From Nonomuraea sp. MG754425 (GTDB lineage Bacteria > Actinomycetota > Actinomycetes > Streptosporangiales > Streptosporangiaceae), in the NCBI RefSeq assembly GCF_021699195.1, contig NZ_SSXE01000025.1, forward strand, positions 1-64,000: 64,000 bases of DNA, in the 5' to 3' direction. Position numbers and translations under genes: made by a program. Shown here piece after piece: positions 25,706 through 35,160 of the stretch (its first letter is position 1; the number at the start of each line of letters is the position of its first letter). The notes under the pieces are model-generated. The model saw only the letters and a list, made by a program, of their open reading frames with translations. It was not told the origin of the DNA and ran no database searches.

Positions 25706-27607
25706 ATGAGCTATGACCGCCTGACCCATCCACTGGTACGCGAGAACGGCGTCCTGCGCAAGGCGTCGTGGGAGGAGGCGTTGGAGCTCGCGGCAGAGGG
25801 CTTCCGCCGCAACATAGAACGGCACGGCCCCGACAGCTTCGCGATGTTGTCGTGCGCCCGCTCCACCAACGAGATGAACTACATCGGGCAGAAGTTCACC
25901 CGCGTGGTCGTCGGCACCAACAACGTGGACTCCTGCAACCGCACCTGTCACGCCCCCAGCGTGGCCGGCCTGTCGGCGGTGTTCGGCAGCGGCGGCGGCA
26001 CCTCCTCCTACCAGGAGGTCGAGGACACCGACGTGATAGTGATGTGGGGATCGGCGGCCCGCAACGCCCACCCCATCTTCTTCCAGCACGTGCTGAAGGG
26101 CATCCACAACGGCGCCAGGATGTTCGCGGTGGACCCGCGCCGCACCGGCACCGCCCAGTGGGCGGACCTGTGGCTGGGGCTCAACGTGGGCACCGACATC
26201 CCCCTCGCCCACGCGGTGGCCCGCGAGATCATCCACGCGGGGCTGCACAACGAGGCGTTCATCGAGCGCGCCACGGTCGGCTTCGAGGAGTTCAAGGAGT
26301 GCGTCGAACCCTGGACGCTCACCGTCGCCGAGCAGGTGACGGGGGTACCGGCGGAGGCGATCCGCGAACTGGCCCACGCCTACGCCCGCGCCGACCGCGC
26401 CCAGCTCTGCTGGACGCTCGGCATCACCGAGCACCACAACGCCACCGACAACGTACGGGCGCTGATCAACCTGTCCCTGCTGACCGGCCACGTCGGCCGC
26501 TACGGCTCGGGCCTGTCGCCGCTGCGCGGCCAGAACAACGTGCAGGGCGGCGGCGACATGGGCGCCATCCCCAACCGCCTGCCCGGCTTCCAGGACATCC
26601 TCGACCCGAAGATCCGCGAGCGGTTCGAGAGCGTCTGGGGCCGCGAGATCCAGCCCCGCTACGGCTACAACCTCACCCAGATGCTGGAGGCCATGGCCGA
26701 GGGCGAGGTGACCACCTGCTACATGATCGGCGAGAACCCGGTGCAGTCGGAGGCCGACTCGCTGGCCTGCATCAAACGCCTGTCCATGCTCGACCACCTC
26801 GTCGTGCAGGACATCTTCCTCACCAAGACCGCGCAGATGGCCGACGTCGTGCTGCCCGCCAGCGCCGCCTGGTGCGAGGCGGACGGCACGTTCACCAACA
26901 GCGAGCGGCGGGTGCAACGGGTGCGCAAGGCCCTGGAACCACCGGGCGAGGCCCGCGACGACATCGAGATCATGTGCGAGCTCGCCCGCAGGCTCGGCCA
27001 CGACTGGCACTACGACGGCGCGGAGGAGGTCTGGAACGAGCTGCGTTCCCTGTCGCCGCAGCACAAGGGCATGACCTACCAGCGGCTGGCCGAGTTGCAG
27101 GGCATCCAGTGGCCCTGCCCGTCCGAGGACGAGCTGGAGCCCCCCTACCTGCACGGCAGGCTCTGGGAGAGCGACCCGGTCAGGCGGGGCACGCCGGCGC
27201 CGTTCGCGGTGCTGCGGCACTCGCCGCCGGTGGACCTGGTGGACGAGGAGTACCCGCTGCGCCTGACGACCGGGCGGCGGCTGGACTCCTACAACACCGG
27301 GGTGCAGTCGTCCGGGTTCGCCTCGCCGCTGCGGCGCGGCGAGACGATCGAGATGTGCCCCGAGGACGCCGAACGGCTCGGCCTGGCGGCGGGCGAGGAC
27401 GTGCGGATCAGCTCGCGGCGCGGCTCGGTGGTGGCCCCGGTCTACATCGATCCCGGGCTGCGTCCCGGCCTGGTGTTCATGACGTTCCACTTCCCCGACG
27501 AGGTGGACACCAACTCCCTAACGATCGAGGCCACCTGCCCGATCGCGGGCACGGCCGAGTTCAAGGCCGCCGCCGTACGCGTCGAGAAGCTCGTCAAGGC
27601 CGGGTGA
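25706..27607 (+). CDS. Formate dehydrogenase, Mo catalytic part (C-terminal half of a split alpha subunit)
   Basis: 633 aa with GGAGG before the ATG. Molybdopterin oxidoreductase core: active-site Cys81-His82 (NNVDSCNRTCHAPSV), HPIFFQHVLKG, AVDPRRTGTA, NNVQGGGDMG, and a C-terminal Molydop-binding domain (TTGRRLDSYNTGVQSSG). Cys81 is in the place of Sec in E. coli FDH-H. The protein starts at DRLTHPLVRENG, a point that in ordinary FDH alpha chains follows directly after the N-terminal [4Fe-4S] domain. That missing domain is encoded at 29417-30259. It would oxidise formate to CO2 in the cytosol and pass electrons to NAD+ through the NuoEF-like subunit. Confidence 0.92.
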   Translation: MSYDRLTHPLVRENGVLRKASWEEALELAAEGFRRNIERHGPDSFAMLSCARSTNEMNYIGQKFTRVVVGTNNVDSCNRTCHAPSVAGLSAVFGSGGGTSSYQEVEDTDVIVMWGSAARNAHPIFFQHVLKGIHNGARMFAVDPRRTGTAQWADLWLGLNVGTDIPLAHAVAREIIHAGLHNEAFIERATVGFEEFKECVEPWTLTVAEQVTGVPAEAIRELAHAYARADRAQLCWTLGITEHHNATDNVRALINLSLLTGHVGRYGSGLSPLRGQNNVQGGGDMGAIPNRLPGFQDILDPKIRERFESVWGREIQPRYGYNLTQMLEAMAEGEVTTCYMIGENPVQSEADSLACIKRLSMLDHLVVQDIFLTKTAQMADVVLPASAAWCEADGTFTNSERRVQRVRKALEPPGEARDDIEIMCELARRLGHDWHYDGAEEVWNELRSLSPQHKGMTYQRLAELQGIQWPCPSEDELEPPYLHGRLWESDPVRRGTPAPFAVLRHSPPVDLVDEEYPLRLTTGRRLDSYNTGVQSSGFASPLRRGETIEMCPEDAERLGLAAGEDVRISSRRGSVVAPVYIDPGLRPGLVFMTFHFPDEVDTNSLTIEATCPIAGTAEFKAAAVRVEKLVKAG

Positions 27608-27611
27608 ACGG

Positions 27612-29420
27612 ATGGATCTGAGATTCCGCGGCGCCGAGCCGTCACAGGAGGAGCGCGCGGCCGTGGACGACCTGCTCGGGCCGCCCGCCACCGCCTGGGT
27701 CGGCGGCTCGCGCACCGACCTCGACCTGCGGATGGCCGCCCGTTCCGAGGCCGCCCGCGACCTGCTGCTGCCCGCGTTGCACGCGGTCAACGACCGGGTG
27801 GGCTGGATCAGCGAGGGGGCGCTGGAGTACATCTGCCGCCGGCTGACCGTCCCGCCGGCCGAGGCGTACGGGGTGGCCACGTTCTACTCGCTGTTCTCCG
27901 TGAAGCCCAGGCCCGAACGGGTGCTGCACGTGTGCACCGACCTGGCCTGCCAGTCCAAGGGCGGGCAGGCGGTACGCGACCGGGCCGAGGAGCGCTTCGG
28001 CCCGCCGGGCACGGACTGGCAGGAGAGCCCCTGCCTGGGCCTGTGCGAGCGGGCCCCGGCCGCCCTCGCCCTGCAGGCCGGCCGCCCGCACCGCGCCGAG
28101 GTGTACGCCCCCGCCACCCCCGACACGATCACCACCATCACCGGCGTGGTCCCGAGCGCCAACGGGCACGCGCCCAGCCTCGAGGTCGCCGGCGAGACCC
28201 CCGTCGGGGAGGCGGTGCCCCAGGCCGGCAGCCCCGATCTGGTCCTGCTGCGCCGGATCGGCGTCGTCGATCCGGCCAGCCTGGACGACTACCGGGCGGC
28301 CGGCGGCTACACCGCGCTGCGCCGGGCCTTCGAGCTCGGCCCCGCCGGGGTGATCCGCGAGGTCCTGGAGTCCGGCCTGGTCGGCAGGGGCGGCGCCGCC
28401 TTCCCCACCGGCCGCAAGTGGGACGCCACCGCCCGCCAGCCCGACCGCCCGCACTACCTGGTGTGCAACGCCGACGAGAGCGAGCCGGGCACGTTCAAGG
28501 ACCGGGTCGTGATGGAGGGCGACCCGTACGCGCTGGTGGAGGCGATGACGATCGCCGCCTACGCCACCGGCTGCACGAAGGGCTACCTCTACATCAGGGG
28601 CGAGTACCCGAGGGCGACCGCCCGCCTGCTGCACGCGATCGCGACCGCCCGCTCCCGGGGGCTGCTCGGCGACGACATCCTCGGCAAGGGCCTGTCGTTC
28701 GACATCGAGCTGCGCAGGGGTGCGGGCGCGTACATCTGCGGCGAGGAGACCGCGATCTTCAACTCCATCGAGGGGCGGCGCGGCGAGCCGCGCAGCAAGC
28801 CGCCCTTCCCGGTGGAGAAGGGCCTGTTCGGCAAGCCGACCGTGGTCAACAACGTCGAGACGCTGGTGAACGTGCTGCCGATCCTGGAGCGCGGGGCGCA
28901 GGCGTACGTGGCGGCCGAGCCCAAGCTGTTCTGCGTCTCGGGCGCGGTCGAGAGACCGGGCGTCTACGAGCTGACGTTCGGCGCGACCCTGCGCGAGTTG
29001 CTGGAGGCGACCGGCACGACCGGCACGACCCGGGCGGTGCTGCTCGGCGGCGCGGCGGGCGCGTTCGTCACGGACCTGGACATCCCGCTCACGTTCGAGG
29101 GCACCAGGAACGCGGGCGCGACGCTCGGCTCCGGTGTGGTGCTCGTCATCGACGACACGGTGGACCTGAAGGGGCTGCTGCTGCGCATCGCGGAGTTCTT
29201 CCGTGACGAGTCCTGCGGCCAGTGCGTGCCCTGCCGGGTGGGCACCGTACGCCAGGAGGAGGCCCTGCACCGCCTGTCGAACCGGGTCGACGACCGCGAC
29301 CTGGTGCTGTTGCGCGAGGTCGGGCAGACCATGCGCGACGCCTCCATCTGCGGCCTCGGGCAGACCGCCTGGAACGCCGTCGAATCGGCCATCGACCGTC
29401 TGGGAGTGTTCAGCAAATGA
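27612..29420 (+). CDS. NAD-dependent formate dehydrogenase beta subunit, NuoE-NuoF fusion
   Basis: 602 aa. Residues 1-170 are NuoE-like with a thioredoxin-fold [2Fe-2S] site (CTDLACQSKG...CLGLC). About 210-600 are NuoF-like with FMN/NADH motifs (GRGGAAFPTGRKW, NADESEPGTFKDR, GAGAYICGEETA) and a [4Fe-4S] site (SCGQCVPCRVGT plus Cys near 580). The same fusion is found in Fdh1B of Methylobacterium. It takes electrons from the FeS relay to reduce NAD+. Starts 4 bases after the catalytic gene; ATGA overlap with the next gene. Confidence 0.93.
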   Translation: MDLRFRGAEPSQEERAAVDDLLGPPATAWVGGSRTDLDLRMAARSEAARDLLLPALHAVNDRVGWISEGALEYICRRLTVPPAEAYGVATFYSLFSVKPRPERVLHVCTDLACQSKGGQAVRDRAEERFGPPGTDWQESPCLGLCERAPAALALQAGRPHRAEVYAPATPDTITTITGVVPSANGHAPSLEVAGETPVGEAVPQAGSPDLVLLRRIGVVDPASLDDYRAAGGYTALRRAFELGPAGVIREVLESGLVGRGGAAFPTGRKWDATARQPDRPHYLVCNADESEPGTFKDRVVMEGDPYALVEAMTIAAYATGCTKGYLYIRGEYPRATARLLHAIATARSRGLLGDDILGKGLSFDIELRRGAGAYICGEETAIFNSIEGRRGEPRSKPPFPVEKGLFGKPTVVNNVETLVNVLPILERGAQAYVAAEPKLFCVSGAVERPGVYELTFGATLRELLEATGTTGTTRAVLLGGAAGAFVTDLDIPLTFEGTRNAGATLGSGVVLVIDDTVDLKGLLLRIAEFFRDESCGQCVPCRVGTVRQEEALHRLSNRVDDRDLVLLREVGQTMRDASICGLGQTAWNAVESAIDRLGVFSK

Positions 29421-30259
29421 TCCCGCTGCAGCCGCCCCGCCGGCTCATCGACGTCCAGATCGACGGCGAGGGCGTACGGGTGCCGGAGGGCTCGACGATC
29501 CTCGACGCCTGCCACGTGGCCGGCAAGGACATCCCGACCCTCTGCTACGGCGACACGCTCACCCCGAAGAACGCCTGCCGGGTCTGCGTCGTGGAGGTGG
29601 AGGGCGCCAGGACGCTGGCCCCGGCCTGCTCCAGGAAGGCCGAGGCCGGCATGAAGGTCGGCACCGACACCGAGCGGGCCCGGCAGAGCCGCAAGGTCGT
29701 GCTGGAACTGCTCGGCTCCTCGGTCGACCTGTCCACGACGCCGCGCGCGGCCGAGTGGAGCGAGGAGTACGGCGCCGAGCCCGCCAGGTTCGGCGACACC
29801 GCGGCCACGGTCGAGCAGCCCGCCAAGGTGGACAACGACCTGTACGTCCGCGACTACGCCAAGTGCATCCTGTGCTACAAGTGCGTGGACGCCTGCGGCG
29901 ACCAGTGGCAGAACTCCTTCGCCATCTCCGTCGCGGGCCGGGGCTTCGACTCGGAGATCTCCACGGAGTTCGACGCCCCGCTCACCGACTCGGCCTGCGT
30001 CTACTGCGGCAACTGCGTCGAGGTCTGCCCGACGGGCGCGCTGTCGTTCAAGACCGAGTTCGACATGCGGGCGGAGGGCACCTGGGACGAGACGAAGCAG
30101 ACGGAGACCACGACGATCTGCAGCTACTGCGGGGTCGGCTGCAACCTGACCCTGCACGTGCAGGACAACAAGATCGTCAAGGTGTCCTCGCCGCACGACA
30201 ACCCGGTCACGAAGGGCAACCTCTGCGTGAAGGGGCGCTTCGGGTACGGATATGTCTAG
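29417..30259 (+). CDS. Formate dehydrogenase FeS relay (N-terminal half of the split alpha subunit)
   Basis: 280 aa. NuoG-like [2Fe-2S] domain with Cys43, 54, 57, 71; two [4Fe-4S] ferredoxin sites (Cys150/153/156/160 and Cys194/197/200/204); and at the C-terminus the Mo-enzyme [4Fe-4S] domain (Cys235/238/242/270), ending [13 protein letters not shown]. The Lys after Cys270 corresponds to the electron-relay Lys of FDH-H. The protein stops where a normal alpha chain would enter the Mo core. It must pair with the 25706-27607 product to rebuild a full enzyme. Confidence 0.92.
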   Translation: MIPLQPPRRLIDVQIDGEGVRVPEGSTILDACHVAGKDIPTLCYGDTLTPKNACRVCVVEVEGARTLAPACSRKAEAGMKVGTDTERARQSRKVVLELLGSSVDLSTTPRAAEWSEEYGAEPARFGDTAATVEQPAKVDNDLYVRDYAKCILCYKCVDACGDQWQNSFAISVAGRGFDSEISTEFDAPLTDSACVYCGNCVEVCPTGALSFKTEFDMRAEGTWDETKQTETTTICSYCGVGCNLTLHVQDNKIVKVSSPHDNPVTKGNLCVKGRFGYGYV

Positions 30260-31124
30260 GGTCGCCGTCAAGAAGCGCATCCTGCGCGTGCAGGACGCCT
30301 CCAGAATGCGCAAGATCGACTCACTGGCCGCCGAGGAGCCGCTGGAGATCCGGCTCGACGGCACCCCGCTGACCGTGACCATGCGCACGCCGGGCGACGA
30401 CTTCGACCTGGCCGCCGGGTTCCTGGTCAGCGAGGGGGCCGTGGCCGCGGCGGAGGAGATCTCCACGATCCGCTACTGCGCGGGCGCGACCGTGGACGGC
30501 GGGAACACCTACAACGTGCTCGACGTGCGGCTCGCCCCCGGCGTGCCCGCCCCCGAGCCGCGCAACTTCTACACCACCTCCTCGTGCGGCGTCTGCGGGA
30601 AGGCGTCGCTGGAGGCGGTGCGCACCGTGGCCCGCTGGCGCTCCGGCGACGACCCGGTCGAGCTGGCGCAGTCCACCGTCGCGGCTCTGCCGGACCGGCT
30701 GCGCGCGGCCCAGCGGGTCTTCGACCGGACCGGGGGCCTGCACGCGGCCGGCCTGTTCACGGCCGACGGCGAGCCCTTGTGCGTACGCGAGGACGTGGGC
30801 CGCCACAACGCCGTGGACAAGCTGCTCGGCTGGGCGCTGCGCGCCGGGCGGCTGCCGCTGCGCGGCACCGTGCTCATGGTGTCGGGGCGGGCCTCGTTCG
30901 AGCTGGTGCAGAAGGCGGTCATGGGTGGTGTGCCGGTGCTCGCCGCCGTCTCGGCGCCGTCCTCGCTCGCGGTCGATCTGGCCGAGGAGCAGGGGCTGAC
31001 GCTCATCGGTTTCCTGCGCGGGAACTCCATGAACGTCTACACGGGCGAGCGGCGGCTGGGCGCGCGGGAAGACGTCACCCCGGGCTCCGGCAACGGCTCT
31101 GCCGGCGCACGATCACCGGGGTGA
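30252..31124 (+). CDS. fdhD: Formate dehydrogenase sulfurtransferase / accessory protein
   Basis: 290 aa, overlapping the FeS relay gene by 8 bases. FdhD family with the Cys motif [11 protein letters not shown] (CxxC), [29 protein letters not shown] and [12 protein letters not shown]. FdhD passes sulfur from a desulfurase to the Mo-bis-MGD cofactor and is required for formate dehydrogenase activity. Its tight linkage shows that the operon builds a working Mo/W enzyme. The C-terminal 25 residues are Gly/Ser-rich and nonconserved. Confidence 0.95.
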   Translation: MSRVAVKKRILRVQDASRMRKIDSLAAEEPLEIRLDGTPLTVTMRTPGDDFDLAAGFLVSEGAVAAAEEISTIRYCAGATVDGGNTYNVLDVRLAPGVPAPEPRNFYTTSSCGVCGKASLEAVRTVARWRSGDDPVELAQSTVAALPDRLRAAQRVFDRTGGLHAAGLFTADGEPLCVREDVGRHNAVDKLLGWALRAGRLPLRGTVLMVSGRASFELVQKAVMGGVPVLAAVSAPSSLAVDLAEEQGLTLIGFLRGNSMNVYTGERRLGAREDVTPGSGNGSAGARSPG

Positions 31125-31194
31125 TGACGGGATGCCGCACGGCGCGCCTGGCCCCCAGCCGCCGTCGGCATCCCTCCGCACCCGTCCGGCCGGA

Positions 31195-31226
31195 TTTTGA
31201 CAACCGTTTTCATTTTGGCGCATACT
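31195..31226 (+). promoter_or_regulatory. Zur box and promoter of znuACB-zur
   Basis: TGACAACCGTTTTCA at 31198-31212 closely matches the actinobacterial Zur palindrome TGAAAATNATTTTCA. It overlaps a -35 TTGACA (31197-31202) and a spacer of 18 bases to CATACT (31221-31226). The start of transcription would fall at or next to the ATG at 31234, so the mRNA is probably leaderless. Zn-bound Zur on this site would block the promoter. Confidence 0.75.
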
Positions 31227-31233
31227 GACTCCC

Positions 31234-32175
31234 ATGATGTCAGGATTTTCCCGGTCGTCCGCTGCCGGTCTGCTGGTCGGAGCCACTCTGCTCACCGCTT
31301 CGGCCTGCGGCTCCGGCTCCGCCGAGACCGCTGCCGGGCCGGGCGCCGCCACCGGCGAGAAGCCCGAGGTCGTCGCCGCGTTCTACCCGTTGCAGTGGCT
31401 GACCGAGCAGATCGGGGGCCCCGACGCGCAGGTGACGACCGTGACCGCGCCCGGCGTCGAGCCGCACGACGTGGAGCTGGGCATCCAGCAGGTCACCGAC
31501 ATCAGGAACGCCGCGCTGACCGTCTACATCAAGGGCATCCAGCCGGCCGTGGACGAGGCCGTCGAGCCGGACACGAGCTTCGACGCCGCCACCGCCGTCA
31601 CCACGATCCCGGCGGGCGAGCACGGGCACGAGGAAGGCGAGGAGGAGCACGGGCACGAGGAGCTCCCCTACGACCCGCACCTCTGGCTCGACCCCTCCCG
31701 CCTGGCCACCGTCGCCACCAAGCTCGGCGAGCGCCTGGCCGCCGCCGACCCCGCGCACGCCCAGGGCTACCAGGACCGCGCCGCCAAGACGGCCGCCACG
31801 CTCGGCGCGCTCGACCAGGAGTTCACCCAGGCCCTGAGCACGTGCGCGACCAAGACGCTGGTGACCGCGCACGAGGCGTTCGGCTACCTGGCCGACCGGT
31901 ACCGGCTCAAGCAGGTCGGCATCACGCTCGACCCCGAGACCGAGCCGTCGCCCGCCCGCCTGTCGGAGGTGGCCAAGCTGGCCAAGGCCGAGGGCGTCAC
32001 CACGATCTTCACCGAGTCCCTGGTCAGCCCCAAGGTGGCCGAGGTGCTCGCGAGCCAGGTCGGGGCCAAGACCGCCGTGCTCGACCCGCTGGAGAGCAAG
32101 CCCTCCGGCGATTATCTGTCCGCCATGCGCGATAACCTCAAAACCATACAAACAGCACTGGGGTGTACAGCATGA
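31234..32175 (+). CDS. znuA: Zinc ABC transporter substrate-binding lipoprotein
   Basis: 313 aa. Lipoprotein signal with Cys25 (LTASACGSGS). Cluster A-I fold with Zn ligands in GVEPHDVELG, DPHLWLDPSR and TAHEAFGYL, and a His/Glu-rich loop (GEHGHEEGEEEHGHEE, about residues 130-145) typical of zinc rather than manganese binders. It captures Zn2+ outside the membrane and hands it to ZnuBC. First gene of a Zur-regulated operon; stop overlaps znuC (ATGA). An ATG at 31237 is an alternative start. Confidence 0.95.
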   Translation: MMSGFSRSSAAGLLVGATLLTASACGSGSAETAAGPGAATGEKPEVVAAFYPLQWLTEQIGGPDAQVTTVTAPGVEPHDVELGIQQVTDIRNAALTVYIKGIQPAVDEAVEPDTSFDAATAVTTIPAGEHGHEEGEEEHGHEELPYDPHLWLDPSRLATVATKLGERLAAADPAHAQGYQDRAAKTAATLGALDQEFTQALSTCATKTLVTAHEAFGYLADRYRLKQVGITLDPETEPSPARLSEVAKLAKAEGVTTIFTESLVSPKVAEVLASQVGAKTAVLDPLESKPSGDYLSAMRDNLKTIQTALGCTA

Positions 32176-32963
32176 GCGAAACGGCCTTCGCGATGACCGG
32201 TGGCCGGGTCTCCTATGAGGGCAAGCCCGTCCTCCGGGGGATCGACCTGACCGTCCGTCCCGGTGAGGTCGTCGCCCTCCTGGGCGCCAACGGCTCGGGC
32301 AAGTCGACGCTGGTGCGCGCGCTGCTCGGCCTCACCCCGCTGACCGGCGGCCAGACCCTCGTGTACGGCAGGCCGCCCGCGCGGTTCCGCGACTGGTGGC
32401 GCATCGGCTACGTGCCGCAGCGGCTCCAGGTCGGCGGCGGCGTGCCCGCCACCGTCCGCGAGGTCGTCGCCTCGGGCCGGATCGCCAGGCAGAGCAGGCT
32501 GCGCCGGACCAGCGCGGCCGACCGGGCCGCCGTGTCCGACGCCCTGGAGGCCGTCCGGCTCGCCGACAGGGCGGGCGACCCCGTGCAGTCACTGTCAGGG
32601 GGGCAGCAGCAGCGGGTGCTCATCGCCCGCGCGCTGGCCGGCGAGCCCGACACGTACGTGATGGACGAGCCCACCGCCGGCGTGGACGCCGAGACCCAGC
32701 GGCTGCTCGCCGACACGCTGTCCGGGCTGGTCGGCGCGGGCAAGACCGTGGTCCTGGTGGCGCACGAGCTGGGCCCGCTCGAACCGGTCATCACACGCGG
32801 CGTGGTGATCCGCGAGGGCCGCGTCGCCCACGACGGCCGGCCGCCCCGCCCGGAGGGCGACTGCGCCCGACCCGGCCACGAGCACCAGCACCCGCACGCG
32901 CCGGAGCACGTCACCAGCCCCGTCGCGGGCCCGCTCACCGGGTGGCAGGGAGAACCGAGTTGA
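32172..32963 (+). CDS. znuC: Zinc ABC transporter ATP-binding protein
   Basis: 263 aa ABC ATPase: Walker A GANGSGKST, signature LSGGQQQR, Walker B TYVMDEPTAGVD, H-loop VAHELG. The tail carries several His (HEHQHPHAPEH), possibly for metal sensing. ATG overlaps the znuA stop, and its own stop overlaps the TTG start of znuB. Confidence 0.95.
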   Translation: MSETAFAMTGGRVSYEGKPVLRGIDLTVRPGEVVALLGANGSGKSTLVRALLGLTPLTGGQTLVYGRPPARFRDWWRIGYVPQRLQVGGGVPATVREVVASGRIARQSRLRRTSAADRAAVSDALEAVRLADRAGDPVQSLSGGQQQRVLIARALAGEPDTYVMDEPTAGVDAETQRLLADTLSGLVGAGKTVVLVAHELGPLEPVITRGVVIREGRVAHDGRPPRPEGDCARPGHEHQHPHAPEHVTSPVAGPLTGWQGEPS

Positions 32964-33835
32964 TCGTCGAACTTCTTCAGGAGGAGCTGTTCCAGCTCGC
33001 GCTGGTCGCGGCGCTGCTGGTGGGGCTCTGCGCGCCGGCCGTCGGCACGTTCATCGTGCAGCGCCGGCTCTCGCTGCTGGGCGACGGCATCGGGCACGTG
33101 GCGCTGACCGGCGTGGCGCTGGGCTTCCTGACCGGCACCGCCCCCGTGCTCACCGCCGTGCTCGTGTCGATCGCCGGGGCCGTCGCCATCGAGCTGGTCA
33201 GGGCGCGCGGGCGCACCAGCGGCGACGTGGCGCTCGCGCTGATGTTCTACGGCGGCATCGCGGGCGGCGTGCTGCTCATGGCCATCGCGCCCGGCGGCAG
33301 CAACGCCAAGCTCAACTCCTACCTGTTCGGCGCCATCGCCAGCGTCACCGTCGAGGACATCTGGGTCATCGGCGCGCTGGCCGCCGCCGTCATCGCGGTC
33401 GTCCTGATCTTCGGCAGGGAGCTGTTCGTGCTCTGCCAGGACGAGGAGATGGCCAGGGCCAGCGGCCTGCCCGTGCGCTTCCTGAGCCTGCTCATCGCCG
33501 TCACCGCGGCGCTCACCGTCGTCATCGCCATGCGGGTGGTCGGCCTGCTGCTCGTCAGCGCGCTGATGGTGATCCCGGTGGCCACCAGCCAGCAGCTCAC
33601 CCGCGGTTTCCGCACCACGATGGGGCTGGCCATGGTGTTCGGCGTGCTCGCCTCCGTGGGCGGTCTGCTCGCCTCCACCTACTCCTCCAGGGTCCCGCCG
33701 GGCGCCGCGATCGTGCTTCTTGCGCTCGCCGGCTTCGTCCTGGCCCTCGGTGTCGGTAAATTCGTACGCCGAGGACGTACCCAGGAGTCGACATTGAGCG
33801 AGCGACCAAAGCTGCGCGTCGAGGAGGTCGCATGA
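32960..33835 (+). CDS. znuB: Zinc ABC transporter permease
   Basis: 291 aa, eight or so membrane helices, ABC-3 family (QRRLSLLGDGIGHVALTGVALG; RASGLPVRF; RVVGLLLVSALMVIPVATSQQL split over helices). It starts with TTG overlapping the znuC stop (TTGA), with AGGGAG 8 bases upstream. Its stop overlaps zur. Confidence 0.94.
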   Translation: MIVELLQEELFQLALVAALLVGLCAPAVGTFIVQRRLSLLGDGIGHVALTGVALGFLTGTAPVLTAVLVSIAGAVAIELVRARGRTSGDVALALMFYGGIAGGVLLMAIAPGGSNAKLNSYLFGAIASVTVEDIWVIGALAAAVIAVVLIFGRELFVLCQDEEMARASGLPVRFLSLLIAVTAALTVVIAMRVVGLLLVSALMVIPVATSQQLTRGFRTTMGLAMVFGVLASVGGLLASTYSSRVPPGAAIVLLALAGFVLALGVGKFVRRGRTQESTLSERPKLRVEEVA

Positions 33836-34230
33836 CCACAAGGCGCGATGCAGTGCACGACACTCTCCGCCAGAGCGAGGGATTCCGCAGCGCGCAGGAC
33901 GTCTATGCCGAGATGCGCCTGCACGGAGCGAAGATCGGGCTGACCACCGTCTACCGGGCGTTGCAGGCCCTGGCCGACAAGGGCCAGGTCGACGTGCTGC
34001 GCACCGACGACGGAGAGTCGGTCTACCGCGCGTGCGAGACCGACACCCATCACCACCATCTGGTGTGCCGCAGATGCGGGCGCACCGTGGAGGTGGCGGG
34101 CCCGGCCGTCGAACGCTGGGCCGAGGCGGTGGGCAGTGAGCACGGGTTCACCGAGATCACTCACACGGTCGAGGTCTTCGGCACCTGCGCGTCCTGCTCG
34201 TCCTGCCCGGTCCCGGCCGGCACGGGCTGA
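33832..34230 (+). CDS. zur: Zinc uptake regulator, Fur family
   Basis: 132 aa. Winged helix (SAQDVYAEMRLHGAKIGLTTVYRALQ, in part) and metal sites: His-rich TDTHHHHLVCRRCG, structural Cys pairs CRRC and CASC, and HTVEV. It represses zinc uptake when Zn2+ is plentiful, presumably by binding at 31198-31212. It is the last gene of the operon, so it represses its own synthesis. Its last 70 bases overlap the convergent EamA gene. Confidence 0.94.
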   Translation: MTTRRDAVHDTLRQSEGFRSAQDVYAEMRLHGAKIGLTTVYRALQALADKGQVDVLRTDDGESVYRACETDTHHHHLVCRRCGRTVEVAGPAVERWAEAVGSEHGFTEITHTVEVFGTCASCSSCPVPAGTG

Positions 34231-35090
34231 GCCGCGCGGCGGGAGCCGTACAAGACGCCCAGCACGATCACCGCGCATCCGGCGAGCTGCACCGACGAGG
34301 GCCGCTCGCCGAGCGCCACCGTGGAGATCGCCACCGTGGTCATGGGCTGCACGAGCAGCAGCAGCGCGGTGAGCGCCGCCGGCTGGCGGGGCAGCGAGTA
34401 CGTGATCAGCGACCACCCGATCACCTGCGGCCCCAGCGCGAGCAGCAGCAACCACCCGTGGGCCGGCCAGACGGGCACGAAGTCCGCGCCGCCGAACACG
34501 GGGCTGAGCAGCGCGATGGCCACCGTGGCCACCACGGTCGCGTGCGCCAGCGGCCCCGCGGCCCGTGCGGAGCCGCCCTTCAGCAGCAGCAGGTACGCCG
34601 CGTACGCCAGGGACGTCGCCACCCCGGCGAGCACGCCCATCAGCGGATCGCTGCCGTAGGCGGCGTCGTCGAACACCCCGGAGATCAGCACGACCCCGGC
34701 GAACACGACCGGCGCGGCGATCATCAGCGGCGTGGAGGGCCGCTCCTTGAACAGCGCCCAGGCCGCGAACGCCACGATGAACACCTGGAGGTTGCCCAGC
34801 ACGGTCGCCAGCCCCGCGCCCACGAAGTCGATCGCGTGGTGCCAGAGCAGCAGGTCGAGCGCGAACACCACGCCCGCGAGCCAGCTCGTCAGCACGGCCC
34901 TGCGCGGCAGGGGCCCCAGCCTGCGCCGCTCCATCCAGGCCAGCAGCAGCATGGGCGGCACCGCGTACGCGCAGCGGAACAGCGCGGAGGTGGCCGGCGA
35001 TACACCGGATAACCGGACCAGCGGGGCGGAGGTGGAGATGATCAGCGCGCCGGCGATCGCGATCAGCACGATACGGCGATGTGCGCTCAT
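34161..35090 (-). CDS. EamA/DMT-family transporter
   Basis: 309 aa, ten hydrophobic segments forming two EamA repeats (ISTSAPLVRLSGVSPATSALFRC...; MGVLAGVATSLAYAAYLLLL...). It exports or imports a small metabolite that cannot be named. I use ATG 35090 (MSAHRRIVL); a GTG at 35111 would add seven residues. The polar C-terminal tail (PVPAGTGQDEQDAQVPKTSTV) is encoded antisense to the end of zur. Confidence 0.88.
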   Translation of the reverse strand: MSAHRRIVLIAIAGALIISTSAPLVRLSGVSPATSALFRCAYAVPPMLLLAWMERRRLGPLPRRAVLTSWLAGVVFALDLLLWHHAIDFVGAGLATVLGNLQVFIVAFAAWALFKERPSTPLMIAAPVVFAGVVLISGVFDDAAYGSDPLMGVLAGVATSLAYAAYLLLLKGGSARAAGPLAHATVVATVAIALLSPVFGGADFVPVWPAHGWLLLLALGPQVIGWSLITYSLPRQPAALTALLLLVQPMTTVAISTVALGERPSSVQLAGCAVIVLGVLYGSRRAAQPVPAGTGQDEQDAQVPKTSTV

Positions 35091-35160
35091 GGAAACCCCC
35101 GAACCCCGCACAAGAGATACGCTGCGACCACGCTAGAACCCGGCGCGGACAGGAGTCAAC

